Both the position numbers and the translations under genes were made by a program. Source: Flavobacteriales bacterium UBA6772 (GTDB taxonomy: Bacteria > Bacteroidota > Bacteroidia > Flavobacteriales > UBA7430). From it: a stretch of DNA of 19,254 nucleotides. Positions 6,823 to 15,761 of this stretch are shown in pieces. The notes beneath the pieces were generated by a model. It ran no database searches, was not told the origin of the DNA, and saw only the letters and a program-made list of their open reading frames with translations. The number at the start of each line of letters is the position of its first letter. Positions within the stretch are counted from its first letter, which is position 1. The stretch spans positions 1 through 19,254 of the forward strand of contig DKGK01000064.1 in NCBI GenBank assembly GCA_002453265.1, given 5' to 3'.

Positions 6823-7848
6823 ATGGGATTGTTTGACTTCATGATCCAAGACATAGCTATTGACCTAGGAACAGCAAATACACTTATCATTCATAACGAT
6901 AAGGTTGTTGTAGATCAGCCATCAATTGTAGCCATAGACCGAAAAACGGAAAAGGTAATTGCTGTTGGGATTAGAGCACAACAAATGCAAGGAAAGGCTC
7001 ATAGTGGGATTAAAACAATCCGTCCTCTTAAAGATGGTGTTATTGCCGACTTTGGAGCTTCTGAACAAATGATTCGTGAGTTAGTTCGCACAATCCCAAA
7101 TCTTAGAAGTAGATGGTTTTCGCCTTCTTTACGTATGGTAATTTGTATTCCTTCGGGAATTACACAGGTAGAAGAAAGAGCTGTAAAAGATTCTGCAGAA
7201 CAAATCGGAGCTAAAGAAGTGTACTTAATTCACGAACCTATGGCGGCCGCTATAGGTATTGGAATTGATGTATTGGAGCCAAAAGGGAATATGGTTATAG
7301 ATATTGGTGGTGGTACTACAGAAATTGCTGTATTAGCACTTGGAGGTATTGTTTGCGATAAATCTATTAAAGTTGCAGGTGATGTATTTACCGACGATAT
7401 TGTTTATTATATGCGTACACAGCACAATTTATTTGTAGGTGAAAGAACTGCAGAAAAAATTAAAATTAATGTTGGTTCTGCAGTTGAAGAACTAGAAAAT
7501 CCACCAGAAGATTATGCCGTTCAAGGACGAGATTTGATGACTGGAAAGCCGAAACAAGTTCTTGTTTCTTGTGGCGAAATAGCGAAAGCACTTAACAAAT
7601 CTATTATTCAGGTAGAAGATGCTGTTATGCAAGCACTAGCAATGACTCCTCCAGAATTGGCCGCAGATATTTACAATACTGGTATTTACTTAGCTGGTGG
7701 TGGTTCTATGCTTAGAGGTTTGGATGATCGAATTTCTAAAAAAACGGAACTCCCTGTTTATGTAGCAGAAGATCCATTAAGAGCAGTAGTCCGTGGTACT
7801 GGTATTGCACTTAAAAATATAGAATCGTTTAGTTTCTTAATGAAGTAG
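6823..7848 (+). CDS. mreB: Rod shape-determining actin homologue MreB
   Basis: A bacterial actin that polymerises under the inner membrane and guides lateral wall synthesis. At 341 residues it is full length. The actin-fold nucleotide motifs are intact: phosphate-1 AIDLGTANT (about 12-20), the EPMAAAIGIGID segment, phosphate-2 DIGGGTTEIA from Asp160, and the adenosine loop LAGGGSMLRGL (290-300). The MGLFDFMIQ N-terminus is a short amphipathic opening of the sort that binds membrane. ATG 6823 is a clear start. It heads the five-gene mreB-mreC-mreD-mrdA-rodA cluster, with mreC 15 nt downstream. No good -7 element was seen directly upstream, so expression may partly depend on readthrough from purH. 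Confidence 0.97.
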   Translation: MGLFDFMIQDIAIDLGTANTLIIHNDKVVVDQPSIVAIDRKTEKVIAVGIRAQQMQGKAHSGIKTIRPLKDGVIADFGASEQMIRELVRTIPNLRSRWFSPSLRMVICIPSGITQVEERAVKDSAEQIGAKEVYLIHEPMAAAIGIGIDVLEPKGNMVIDIGGGTTEIAVLALGGIVCDKSIKVAGDVFTDDIVYYMRTQHNLFVGERTAEKIKINVGSAVEELENPPEDYAVQGRDLMTGKPKQVLVSCGEIAKALNKSIIQVEDAVMQALAMTPPELAADIYNTGIYLAGGGSMLRGLDDRISKKTELPVYVAEDPLRAVVRGTGIALKNIESFSFLMK

Positions 7849-7863
7849 AACTCCTTTTAGCAC

Positions 7864-8667
7864 ATGCGTAACTTAATTGTATTTTTCATCAGGCACCACG
7901 TATTTTTCGTGTTTTTCCTCTTGGAGCTTATGGCTATGGGGATGCTACTTCAAAGCCATTACTACCAGAACTCAAGGTTTGCTAGTTCTTCTTCAGCTTG
8001 GTCTGGGGAACTATTAAATGCGGTAAATAATTCGTCGGATTACATTTCTCTAAAAGAAATAAATGAGCTTTTGGCAGCAGAGAATGCCCAGCTAAAAAGT
8101 AGATTTTCCCTAGTCTCAAACGATTCTACTACCGTAGAAAAAAAGAACTATCAGTACATTTCAGCAAAAATTATAAAGAACTCTTATAATAAACGAAATA
8201 ATTATTTAACTCTAAATAAGGGCTCTTTACACGGAATTGAAAATGGTATGGGTGTTTGCACCCAACTAGGTGTTGTAGGTATTGTTAGAGATGTAAGCGA
8301 GCATTATGCAACTGTAATGAGCGTACTCAATAAAAAAACAGTTATTAGTACACGTTTTAGTAAATCGAATCATTTTGGAGAATTAAACTGGGATGGGAAA
8401 TCTGTCAATTTTGCACAACTTGAATCTATTGAAAAATACGTTCCTATTTCTGTAGGTGATAGTTTAATAACCAATAGTTACTCTAGTATTTTTCCAGAAG
8501 GTATTTCTATTGGAACTATAAATAGGTTTGAAAGAAAAAACACAGAAAACTTCTACAATATTGAAGTAGCCCTTTCTGTAGATTATAAGAATCTTAACTA
8601 TGTATATGTTATTAAAGATATACATAAGGAAGAAAGAACAAAACTAGAATCTAAAAAACGTGAATAA
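7864..8667 (+). CDS. mreC: Rod shape-determining protein MreC
   Basis: A bitopic inner-membrane protein whose periplasmic part activates PBP2-RodA and links it to MreB. The 267-residue sequence has a short cytoplasmic start, one membrane helix (about 7-30, including VFFVFFLLELMAMGMLL), a coiled-coil-like stretch (LKEINELLAAENAQLKSRF, about 58-76) and the double beta-barrel domain. That domain is marked by NNYLTLNKGSLHGIENGMGV, GVVGIVRDVSEHYATVMSVL, GELNWDG and the final SIFPEGISIGTI region. Length is typical for Bacteroidota. The gene overlaps the mreD GTG start by 8 nt, so coupling of translation is likely. Confidence 0.95.
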   Translation: MRNLIVFFIRHHVFFVFFLLELMAMGMLLQSHYYQNSRFASSSSAWSGELLNAVNNSSDYISLKEINELLAAENAQLKSRFSLVSNDSTTVEKKNYQYISAKIIKNSYNKRNNYLTLNKGSLHGIENGMGVCTQLGVVGIVRDVSEHYATVMSVLNKKTVISTRFSKSNHFGELNWDGKSVNFAQLESIEKYVPISVGDSLITNSYSSIFPEGISIGTINRFERKNTENFYNIEVALSVDYKNLNYVYVIKDIHKEERTKLESKKRE

Positions 8668-9169
8668 ACCATTTCAACATATTACTCGTTTTTTTACTCT
8701 TGTAGCTTTTCAGGTTTTTATTCTGAACAACATTCAAGTAAGTGGCTATATAAACCCTTATGTCTATATTTTATTCATTTTATTACTCCCACCAAAACTA
8801 CCTAAAGCAATCGTTCTAATGCTTGGTTTTTTAATGGGATTCACTATAGATGTTTTTGCCGATAGTTATGGAATACATACAGCAGCAACAGTTTTACTAG
8901 CTTATATACGCCCTAGTATTCTATCTCTTGTTTCTGTAAAAGGGGGCGAAGATTTAGAAGCTATTAGTATAAAGCAATTAAAATTTGGTCGGTTTTTCAC
9001 CTATTCAGGATTACTTTGTTTAATTCATCACTTCACATTATTTTATTTAGAAGCTTTTAGGCTAAACGAATTTTTCGCCACTTTTGGAAGAGCTTTCATC
9101 AGTACTGTAATTAGTTTAATGTTAATTTTACTCGTAGAATCTCTAAGAGCTAATCGAGTTAAGAGATGA
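8660..9169 (+). CDS. mreD: Rod shape-determining membrane protein MreD
   Basis: A small integral membrane partner of MreC in the elongasome. The 169 residues are mostly hydrophobic, with about five membrane helices, for example FFTLVAFQVFILNNI, YVYILFILLLPPKLPKAIVLMLGF and AFISTVISLMLILLVE. The segment FLMGFTIDVFADSYGIHTAA carries the conserved G-x-x-x-D hallmark of the family. Translation starts at GTG 8660, inside the end of mreC, and stops in an ATGA overlap (9166-9169) with mrdA. MreD sequences diverge strongly, so the assignment leans on topology, this motif and position between mreC and mrdA. Confidence 0.93.
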   Translation: MNKPFQHITRFFTLVAFQVFILNNIQVSGYINPYVYILFILLLPPKLPKAIVLMLGFLMGFTIDVFADSYGIHTAATVLLAYIRPSILSLVSVKGGEDLEAISIKQLKFGRFFTYSGLLCLIHHFTLFYLEAFRLNEFFATFGRAFISTVISLMLILLVESLRANRVKR

Positions 9170-11001
9170 GTAGAAATAAATTCACACATAGGAGAGTCTT
9201 TTTTTACTTCCTTTTTTCTACGAGTGCCTTGGTGTTATTGGTAACACTATTTAGTATTCAGGTAATTAACGACTCTTACAAATTATCGGCAGAGAACAAT
9301 GTAATTAAAGCAGTTACTATATATCCCGAACGAGGTTATATATTCGATAGAGATGGGGTTTTGTTAGTTACTAACCAAAGGGCATACGACCTTATGGTTA
9401 CTCCAAGACAAATAAAAAACCTAGACACACTAGCGCTCTGCGATATTATAAAAATTAATAAAGAGCATTTCGATAAATACTTGAAGCGTGCTAAACGATA
9501 TTCAAGCAGAAAAGCTTCTTTATTTCTCAAAGAAATTTCAAAACAAACAGCCGCTCAGCTTCAAGAACGTTTATACGAATTTCCTGGATTTTACTTGCAA
9601 GAACGTACTATGCGAGAGTATCCAGAGAAAAGTGCTGCTCATATTCTAGGCTATGTAAGTCAGGTTCCAGATTATATATTAAAAAAGGATAATTATTATA
9701 AATTAAAAGATAATTATGGCATCTCAGGAGTAGAGAGCTCTTATGAAAAAGTTCTGCGGGGAGTGCAAGGAATAAAATACCTTGTAAGAGATGTTTGGAA
9801 CAAGTCTAAAGGAAGTTTTGCGGATGGAAAATACGATAGTCTAGCAGTAAATGGAAAAGATATTGAGCTAAGTATCGATATACAATTGCAGAAATATGCC
9901 GAGCAGTTAATGCTGAATAAAAAGGGTAGTATTGTTGCTATTGAACCAAGTACTGGTGAAATTCTTAGTTTAGTAAGTAGTCCTTATTTTGACCCAAATG
10001 CACTTATTGGTCGTTCTCGTTCTCCTAACTTTAACAGGATGTATAAAGACGACAACAAACCTTTATTCGATAGAAGTTTATTGGCTGAATATCCTCCAGG
10101 CTCAACATTTAAATTGGTAAATGCACTTATTGGTTTGCAAGAAGATGTAATTTTCGATGGAACACGTTTTAAATGTGATGAAGGTTGGCGGTTTAGTTCC
10201 AAACTAAAAATTGGTTGTCATGTTCATAGATCGCCCTTAAACCTAATCGAATCTATTGAGCAGTCTTGTAATGCCTATTATTGCAATACTTTTAGACGGA
10301 TTGTAGAAAAATATCCTACTGCAGAAGAAGGTTACGAGAACTGGAGAAATCATGTGCTCAGTTTTGGTTTAGGGAAATTCCTAAATAACGATTTATATAA
10401 TGGGCGACCAGGAAGAGTTCCAACTCTAGATTTTTATAACCGACAGTATGGAAAAGGTGGCTGGAAAGCTCCAACCGTAATCTCGCTTGCCATTGGGCAA
10501 GATGCTTTAGTGGTATCGCCAATACAAATGGCAAATATGTGTGCTGCTATTGCAAATAGAGGACATTACTATACACCACATATAGTCCGTAAAGTAGATG
10601 GCCTTTCATTAAACGATAGCACTTATACTATTGCAAAACTCACAAGTATTGATAAAAAACATTTTACGACTGTAGTAAACGGAATGGAGAGAGTATTTAC
10701 AGGTAAGCACGGAACGGCTAAAACAGCTCGGTTAAAAGACATAGAAATATGTGGTAAAACAGGAACAGCAGAAAATCCACATGGAGCAGACCACTCCATA
10801 TTTATTGCATTCGCCCCAAAAGATAATCCACAAATAGCTCTAGCAGTATATGTAGAAAATGGCGGTTGGGGTTCTACTTGGGCTGCTCCAATTGCAAGTT
10901 TAATGATTGAAAAATACCTCACCGGTAAAATTAGTAATACCAAGCAGGAAGCTTTTATTTTGAATGGAAATTTAATGAATACTGAAGATGCGAAAGAATA
11001 A
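9166..11001 (+). CDS. mrdA: Penicillin-binding protein 2, elongation transpeptidase
   Basis: A class B PBP that cross-links peptidoglycan during cell elongation together with RodA. The 611 residues comprise a short cytoplasmic tail, one membrane anchor (about 11-32) and a pedestal domain starting near TIYPERGYIFDRDGVLL and containing YGISGVESSYEKVLRG. The C-terminal transpeptidase domain has all three active-site motifs: S313-TFK in PPGSTFK (nucleophile), S367-CN, and K531-TG in CGKTGTAENPHG. Length is standard. The start overlaps the mreD stop (ATGA), and the 3' end overlaps rodA by 14 nt, so the pair should be made together. This pairing of a class B PBP with an SEDS protein is the usual elongasome arrangement. 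Confidence 0.97.
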   Translation: MSRNKFTHRRVFFYFLFSTSALVLLVTLFSIQVINDSYKLSAENNVIKAVTIYPERGYIFDRDGVLLVTNQRAYDLMVTPRQIKNLDTLALCDIIKINKEHFDKYLKRAKRYSSRKASLFLKEISKQTAAQLQERLYEFPGFYLQERTMREYPEKSAAHILGYVSQVPDYILKKDNYYKLKDNYGISGVESSYEKVLRGVQGIKYLVRDVWNKSKGSFADGKYDSLAVNGKDIELSIDIQLQKYAEQLMLNKKGSIVAIEPSTGEILSLVSSPYFDPNALIGRSRSPNFNRMYKDDNKPLFDRSLLAEYPPGSTFKLVNALIGLQEDVIFDGTRFKCDEGWRFSSKLKIGCHVHRSPLNLIESIEQSCNAYYCNTFRRIVEKYPTAEEGYENWRNHVLSFGLGKFLNNDLYNGRPGRVPTLDFYNRQYGKGGWKAPTVISLAIGQDALVVSPIQMANMCAAIANRGHYYTPHIVRKVDGLSLNDSTYTIAKLTSIDKKHFTTVVNGMERVFTGKHGTAKTARLKDIEICGKTGTAENPHGADHSIFIAFAPKDNPQIALAVYVENGGWGSTWAAPIASLMIEKYLTGKISNTKQEAFILNGNLMNTEDAKE

Positions 11002-12250
11002 AAGTGTTTTTGCAAATATTGATTGGTTCTTAGTATTCATATACTTATTAATGCTCCTTTTTGGTTGGTTAAATATTTATTCTGCTAATTACGATGAGGG
11101 TACATTTGATTTATTTACTATGCAAGCTGAGCCTGGAAAACAACTATTCTGGATTGGGACTTCTTGTATTTGGCTATTTTTCATTCTCCTATTAGACGGA
11201 AAATTCTACACTACTTTTTCGTACTTCATATACGCACTAATGATATTCTTATTAATAGGCGTACTGATTGTTGGAAAGGAAATTGGGGGTGCTAGATCTT
11301 GGTACGATTTGGGGAATTTTAGCTTGCAACCATCAGAGTTCGCTAAAGTGGGAGTACTCTTAGCACTTAGTAAATATTTGAGTCAGTTAAACTTAACTTT
11401 AGACAAGTTAGACACTCAAATTAAAGCACTTGCAATAATTGGGCTTCCTATATTATTAATTTTGCTACAGCCCGACGCAGGATCTGCGATTGTATTTGCT
11501 TCTTTATTTTTAGTCTTATTTAGAGAAGGAATTCATGTAGTTTATCTTGCCATTTTAGGCTTGGCAATCAGTCTTTTCGTTGTAACTCTTAAGTTTGAAG
11601 TCAATATTGCAATGATAGTTACTATTTTATTTGCTGGATTATTTGCTTACCTACTCAAAAAAGGAAAAAACTCTATAAAACCAGCCTTATTTAGTCTTAT
11701 CCTAGGTTTAGGATTTGTACAATCTGTAGGCTACTTATATAACGATTTACTTAGACCACATCATCGAAATAGAATAGATCTTATACTGGGTAAAATTGAT
11801 GATATTCACGGCGCTGGATACAATTTAAATCAGTCTAAAATTGCCATTGGCTCGGGTGGGGTCTTCGGGAAAGGCTTCTTAGATGGAACTCAAACTAAAT
11901 TTAATTTTGTACCAGAACAAAGTACCGATTTTATCTTTTGTACCATCGGAGAAGAATGGGGTTTTGTAGGTTCTTTAATTACAATTGGTTTATTTATGGC
12001 ACTTTTATTTCGTCTAATTATTTTGGCAGAAAGACAAAGGTCCGCTTTTAGCAGAGTTTATGGTTATGGGGTAGCCACTATATTATTTACCCATTTCTTT
12101 ATTAATATCGCCATGACGATAGGTGTCATGCCTGTTATTGGTATTCCGCTTCCCTTCTTTAGTTATGGTGGGTCATCATTATGGAGCTTTAGTATTTTGC
12201 TTTTTATTTTTATTAAGCTCGATGCTTACAGAATGGATATTTTAAGATAA
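10988..12250 (+). CDS. rodA: RodA, SEDS-family peptidoglycan glycosyltransferase
   Basis: Polymerises lipid II into glycan strands in complex with PBP2 (SEDS family). The 420-residue polytopic protein has about ten membrane helices. Family signatures are GGARSWYDLGNFSLQPSEFAK (PSEF at 115-118), LLQPDAGSAIVF, the extended loop with HHRNRIDLILGK and SKIAIGSGGVFGKGF, then FVPEQSTDFIF (309-319), whose acidic residue lies in the loop known to be essential in RodA, EEWGFVGS and the terminal PVIGIPLPFFSYGGSSLW. It is slightly longer than many RodA proteins because of an added hydrophobic helix pair in the middle, as is common in Bacteroidota. It is the last gene of the cluster; no strong terminator follows. 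Confidence 0.96.
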   Translation: MRKNKSVFANIDWFLVFIYLLMLLFGWLNIYSANYDEGTFDLFTMQAEPGKQLFWIGTSCIWLFFILLLDGKFYTTFSYFIYALMIFLLIGVLIVGKEIGGARSWYDLGNFSLQPSEFAKVGVLLALSKYLSQLNLTLDKLDTQIKALAIIGLPILLILLQPDAGSAIVFASLFLVLFREGIHVVYLAILGLAISLFVVTLKFEVNIAMIVTILFAGLFAYLLKKGKNSIKPALFSLILGLGFVQSVGYLYNDLLRPHHRNRIDLILGKIDDIHGAGYNLNQSKIAIGSGGVFGKGFLDGTQTKFNFVPEQSTDFIFCTIGEEWGFVGSLITIGLFMALLFRLIILAERQRSAFSRVYGYGVATILFTHFFINIAMTIGVMPVIGIPLPFFSYGGSSLWSFSILLFIFIKLDAYRMDILR

Positions 12251-12301
12251 ATATTTTTCATTAATTGAAATTAGTGCTGAATTTTAACTTGTGTCATTTC
12301 T

Positions 12302-12391
12302 CTACCTTCTTAATTTACTCCTTAGCTTTAATATTCTGTCTCCTTCTTTAAATTCTTCTACCTCCTTAACTTTTTTGTCCTCTTTTCCCAC
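12302..12391 (-). other. Purine-rich, coding-like stretch in the rodA-pepP gap
   Basis: Over these 90 bases the plus strand has only three G and is dominated by C and T. The minus strand reads 29 codons from a GTG at 12391 to TAG at 12302-12304 without a stop, giving a charged helix-like peptide (GKEDKKVKEVEEFKEGDRIL, then KLRSKLRR). It could be a small gene, the tail of a lost one, or just a biased tract. There is no ribosome site, and it ends against the pepP promoter-like element. Confidence 0.2.
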
Positions 12392-12399
12392 TATATTTG
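12392..12399 (+). promoter_or_regulatory. Predicted -7 promoter element of the aminopeptidase gene
   Basis: TATATTTG matches TAnnTTTG and lies 31 nt before the ATG at 12431, placing the transcription start near 12405. A TTTG at 12374-12377 is 14 bp upstream, shorter than the usual 17-23 bp spacing. Confidence 0.5.
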
Positions 12400-12430
12400 T
12401 TACATCAAATAAATTGAAAAAACAGATTAG

Positions 12431-13720
12431 ATGAAATACGAGAAAATAGACAGTCAGTTATTTGTTAGAAACCGACAACGTTTTTGTACTGAATTAAAAG
12501 CAAAATCGATTGCCATTTTTAACTCAAACGACATTATGCCAACTAATGCAGATGGTACAATGGAATTTAGACAAAACAACGATATATTTCACCTTTCTGG
12601 GGTAGATCAAGAAGAGTCTATTCTCGTAATTTTCCCCGACTCTTTTCATGCCAAACACAAAGAAATTTTATTTCTTAAAGAAACAAATGAGCATATTGCC
12701 GTTTGGGAAGGAGCTAAACTTGACAAAAAGCAAGCTTTCGAAACCTCTGGGATTAAGACAGTTTATTGGATAAATCAACTAGAAGCGATACTAAAAACGC
12801 TTATGAGCGAGGCCGATCATGTTTACCTAAACAGCAACGAGCACCTCCGTGCTAATACAGAAGTAGAAACTCGAGATTTGCGTTTTGGGAAGTGGATTAG
12901 AGAAACTTACCCTATTCACGAACTCGAAAGAGCAGCTCCTATAATGCACAAAATTCGTGCGATTAAAGACCCAATTGAAATAGAACTCATCCAAAAAGCC
13001 TGTGATCTTACAGAGTCCGCTTTACGTAAAATTTTAAAAACCATTAAGCCTGGCGTAATGGAATATGAAATTGAAGCTGATGTGATACACGAATTTATTA
13101 AAAATCGCTCACGTGGATTTGCATATACTCCCATTATTGCCTCTGGCGAAAGTGCTTGTGTGCTACATTATATAGACAATAATAAGCCCTGTAAAGATGG
13201 CGATGTAATTCTTATGGACTTTGGTGCAGAATACGCAAACTATGCCTCAGATATGACTAGATGTATTCCGGTAAGTGGTAAATTCTCTCCTCGACAAAAG
13301 GATGTATATAATGCGGTTTTAAGAGTTATGAAAGCCGCTACCAAAATGCTTATTCCTGGAAATTTCTTAAATGAATACCATGTACAAGTTGGTTTATTAA
13401 TGGAAAAAGAACTTATCGGTTTGGGTTTAATTTCTCAAGATGATGTAGATAATCAAAATCCTGAATGGCCGGCGTATAAGAAATATTTCATGCACGGAAC
13501 TTCACACTACTTAGGATTAGATGTACACGATGTAGGTTCTTGGACTGCGCCAATAGAAGCTGGAATGGTGTTTACCTGCGAACCTGGAATATACATACCA
13601 GAAGAAAATTTAGGAATTCGTTTAGAAAATGATGTCCTCGTAACAGAAAATGGGCCTAACGATTTAATGGGAAATATACCTTTAGAAGCTGATGAAATTG
13701 AAGCATTGATGGCGGAATAA
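12431..13720 (+). CDS. pepP: Xaa-Pro aminopeptidase, M24B metallopeptidase
   Basis: Removes an N-terminal residue that precedes proline, using two metal ions (normally Mn), in the cytoplasm. The 429-residue protein has the two-domain form: an N-terminal AMP_N domain (about 5-135, with NDIFHLSGVDQEES and FLKETN) and a C-terminal pita-bread domain. The five metal ligands can be read off: Asp263 and Asp274 in MDFGAEYANYASDMTR, His355 in HGTSHYLG, Glu384 in TCEPGIYI and Glu399 in GIRLENDVL. His359 and the DVHD segment are also in place. Length fits PepP. ATG 12431 is an unambiguous start behind a promoter-like element. The alpha/beta hydrolase starts 14 nt after its stop, so the two probably form one transcript. 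Confidence 0.94.
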   Translation: MKYEKIDSQLFVRNRQRFCTELKAKSIAIFNSNDIMPTNADGTMEFRQNNDIFHLSGVDQEESILVIFPDSFHAKHKEILFLKETNEHIAVWEGAKLDKKQAFETSGIKTVYWINQLEAILKTLMSEADHVYLNSNEHLRANTEVETRDLRFGKWIRETYPIHELERAAPIMHKIRAIKDPIEIELIQKACDLTESALRKILKTIKPGVMEYEIEADVIHEFIKNRSRGFAYTPIIASGESACVLHYIDNNKPCKDGDVILMDFGAEYANYASDMTRCIPVSGKFSPRQKDVYNAVLRVMKAATKMLIPGNFLNEYHVQVGLLMEKELIGLGLISQDDVDNQNPEWPAYKKYFMHGTSHYLGLDVHDVGSWTAPIEAGMVFTCEPGIYIPEENLGIRLENDVLVTENGPNDLMGNIPLEADEIEALMAE

Positions 13721-13734
13721 TTTGGTTGGAAATC

Positions 13735-14511
13735 ATGCAATTCAAATTCCAAAACAAAAATATACACTACAAAACAGAAGGTTGCGGAGAAGCTGTGGTA
13801 TTACTCCATGGTTTCCTCGAGAACCTGAGTATGTGGAATAGAATAGCTTTAGAGCTTTCTAAATCTCACAAAGTAATACGTTTAGACTTTCGTGGATTTG
13901 GAGATTCAGAAGAGTTGGAAGAGGTTTATTCTATTGCAAACTTTGCAAATTACACCCATCAATTACTCAAAGAATTAAAAGTTACTAAATATACCCTAAT
14001 AGGGCATTCTATGGGAGGATATGTTGCAACAGAACTTTGCAAAATTTATCCAAAAGAAATTGAACATCTCATACTTTTTCATTCTACTACTAAGGCAGAT
14101 TCAGAATCTAAAAAGAAAGACCGAGATAGAGCTATAAATGCTGTGTACGAAAAGAAAAGTGTTTACCTAAAGACTGCCATTCCGTTTTTATTTCCAAAAC
14201 AACATCAAATTTCTTGTTCCATATTTATTAAAAAAATGATTGCAGATGCACAGTTGTTAAATACAAATTGTATTATTAGTGCTATTAAGGCAATGAAAAA
14301 CAGAAACGATAATTCTAAAGTGGTTCAAGGTCTAAATTGTAGAAAAACATATTTAGCAGGTAGTTTAGATCCACTTCTTGCTATTAACGATCTTAAAGAA
14401 GAAGCACAAAACAACCATGCTAAATTTATAGAAATTAAAGATGCTGGACATATGAGTCATTGGGAAAACCCTGATCAGGTAATTGAAGAGCTTAAAAAAG
14501 TAATGGTATAA
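13735..14511 (+). CDS. Alpha/beta hydrolase
   Basis: A 258-residue cytoplasmic hydrolase of the alpha/beta fold; substrate unknown. The oxyanion-hole motif VVLLHGFLENLSMW lies near residues 21-34. The nucleophile is Ser92 in IGHSMGGY, the likely acid is Asp212 in AGSLDPLL, and the base is His239 in DAGHMSHWENPDQ, so the catalytic triad is complete. DFRGFGDSEE follows the second strand as in MenH- and BioH-like members, but nothing here fixes a pathway. The frame reaches back to TTG 13726; ATG 13735 is preferred, as it directly opens the first strand (MQFKFQNKNIHYK). It follows pepP closely and ends in a strong terminator. Confidence 0.88.
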   Translation: MQFKFQNKNIHYKTEGCGEAVVLLHGFLENLSMWNRIALELSKSHKVIRLDFRGFGDSEELEEVYSIANFANYTHQLLKELKVTKYTLIGHSMGGYVATELCKIYPKEIEHLILFHSTTKADSESKKKDRDRAINAVYEKKSVYLKTAIPFLFPKQHQISCSIFIKKMIADAQLLNTNCIISAIKAMKNRNDNSKVVQGLNCRKTYLAGSLDPLLAINDLKEEAQNNHAKFIEIKDAGHMSHWENPDQVIEELKKVMV

Positions 14512-14543
14512 AAAAAGGGAAGCATTTTGCTTCCCTTTTTTTT
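14511..14543. terminator. Strong rho-independent terminator, probably bidirectional
   Basis: GGGAAGCA and TGCTTCCC form a perfect 8-bp stem with a TTT loop. A-residues precede it (14511-14516) and eight T follow (14536-14543), so it works on either strand. It closes the pepP-hydrolase unit and can also stop thiL transcripts arriving from the right. Confidence 0.93.
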
Positions 14544-14650
14544 GTGTTAACTAAATTCTTCTACTAAATCCCCCAATGTAATAAAAGTAAATCTTTAGAT
14601 TGTTAAGGCTTTAAAAAAACCACTTAAAAAAGTAATCTTAACATTTTACA

Positions 14651-14685
14651 AAACTTTTAACAATTATTGCGCCAAACTTTTAACA
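14651..14685. repeat. Two copies of a 12-bp direct repeat in the hydrolase-thiL gap
   Basis: AAACTTTTAACA occurs at 14651-14662 and again at 14674-14685, with 11 bp between (23-bp period). The core CTTTTAAC recurs twice in tandem at 16266-16281. The gap lies between two convergent genes, so a promoter role is not expected. Function is unknown; chance in AT-rich DNA is possible. Confidence 0.45.
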
Positions 14686-14698
14686 CATCAAGGTAAGC

Positions 14699-15757
14699 TT
14701 ACTTTTTATTTTCATGAGCAGTCCAACCTTGAGCTGATAAAGGGAAGATCTTAGAATCATGGCTTACTAAATTTGTGCCCGAATTCTTATCTAGCATATA
14801 TCCAATCACAGTCATGTTAGGATTTGCTTTTATTTTATCGTAATCTTTTTGAGCTACAGTAAAGAGTAATTCATAATCCTCTCCACCATTTAAAGCACAA
14901 GTTACCCCATTTAGTTTAAACTCTTCTGCGATAGACATAACGGTAGGGTCGCAAGGTATTTTTTCCTCGTAAATTTGTAAACCTAAACCGGATGCTTTTG
15001 CCAAATGTAATAACTCTGAAGATAAACCATCAGAAATATCAATCATAGAAGTTGGTTTTAAGTCCATCTCCATAAACATCTCTACAATATCTTTTCTAGC
15101 CTCAGGCTTCAACTGTCTTTCTAAAACATATTCAGATCCGTGAAGATCGGGTTGCATATTTTTATCTTCCATAAAAACAGCCTTTTCTCTTTCCAATATC
15201 TGCAAACCTAAATATGCAGCTCCTAAGTCCCCAGAAACTACAATTAAATCTTTTTCGCTAGCACCAGAACGATACACAATATCTTCTTCTTTTGCAGTTC
15301 CCATAGCAGTTACACTAATCATCAATCCTGAAGTAGAACTCGTAGTATCACCGCCAATTAAATCAACTTTATATTGTTCGCAAGCCAAACGAACTCCAGC
15401 ATATAACTCCTCAACTGCTTCCACAGGAAACCGATTAGACATTGCTAAGGAAACCGTTATTTGAGTTGGAATTGCATTCATCGCGCAGATATCAGATAAA
15501 TTTACAATTACGGCCTTATATCCTAAATGTTTCAATGGAGCATACGCTAAATCAAAATGCACACCTTCCACCAATAAGTCCGTAGAAACTAACTGACATA
15601 AATCACCAATTTTTATAACGGCAGCATCATCACCAATCCCTTTAAGGGTCGTATGATTATATCGCTTTACTTCTTTAGTTATTAGGTCGATTAAACCAAA
15701 CTCACCTAATTTAGAAATAGGCGTAAACTCTTGTTCTTTGTTTTCGAATATACTCAT
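14699..15757 (-). CDS. thiL: Thiamine-monophosphate kinase
   Basis: Phosphorylates thiamine monophosphate to thiamine diphosphate, the active cofactor, in the cytoplasm. The 352-residue protein belongs to the PurM/ThiL ATP-binding family. Visible motifs are LGEFGLIDLI near the N-terminus, the metal/ATP site GIGDDAAVIK (41-49), STDLLVEGVHFD (58-69), LSDICAMNA, GGDTTSS, VSGDLGAAYLGLQIL, MIDISDGLSSELLHLA and NGGEDYELLF. Length is normal for Bacteroidota ThiL. The ATG at 15757 lies only 4 nt past a promoter-like box, suggesting a leaderless message. It has no thiamine neighbours in the window and is divergent from the SUF operon. Confidence 0.96.
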   Translation of the reverse strand: MSIFENKEQEFTPISKLGEFGLIDLITKEVKRYNHTTLKGIGDDAAVIKIGDLCQLVSTDLLVEGVHFDLAYAPLKHLGYKAVIVNLSDICAMNAIPTQITVSLAMSNRFPVEAVEELYAGVRLACEQYKVDLIGGDTTSSTSGLMISVTAMGTAKEEDIVYRSGASEKDLIVVSGDLGAAYLGLQILEREKAVFMEDKNMQPDLHGSEYVLERQLKPEARKDIVEMFMEMDLKPTSMIDISDGLSSELLHLAKASGLGLQIYEEKIPCDPTVMSIAEEFKLNGVTCALNGGEDYELLFTVAQKDYDKIKANPNMTVIGYMLDKNSGTNLVSHDSKIFPLSAQGWTAHENKK

Positions 15758-15761
15758 GTGG

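Noticed and set aside
10623..11015. Minus-strand open frame of 130 codons across the mrdA-rodA junction
   Set aside because: Antisense to the KTG region of PBP2 and the rodA start; no motif and no promoter.
12251..12275. Terminator after rodA
   Set aside because: The only symmetry (TTTCA...TGAAA) is a 5-bp AT-rich stem without a following T-run, too weak to call.
14544..14698. Replication origin or DnaA-box cluster in the AT-rich gap
   Set aside because: No TTATCCACA-like boxes are present and neither dnaA nor dnaN is nearby; the repeats differ from DnaA boxes.
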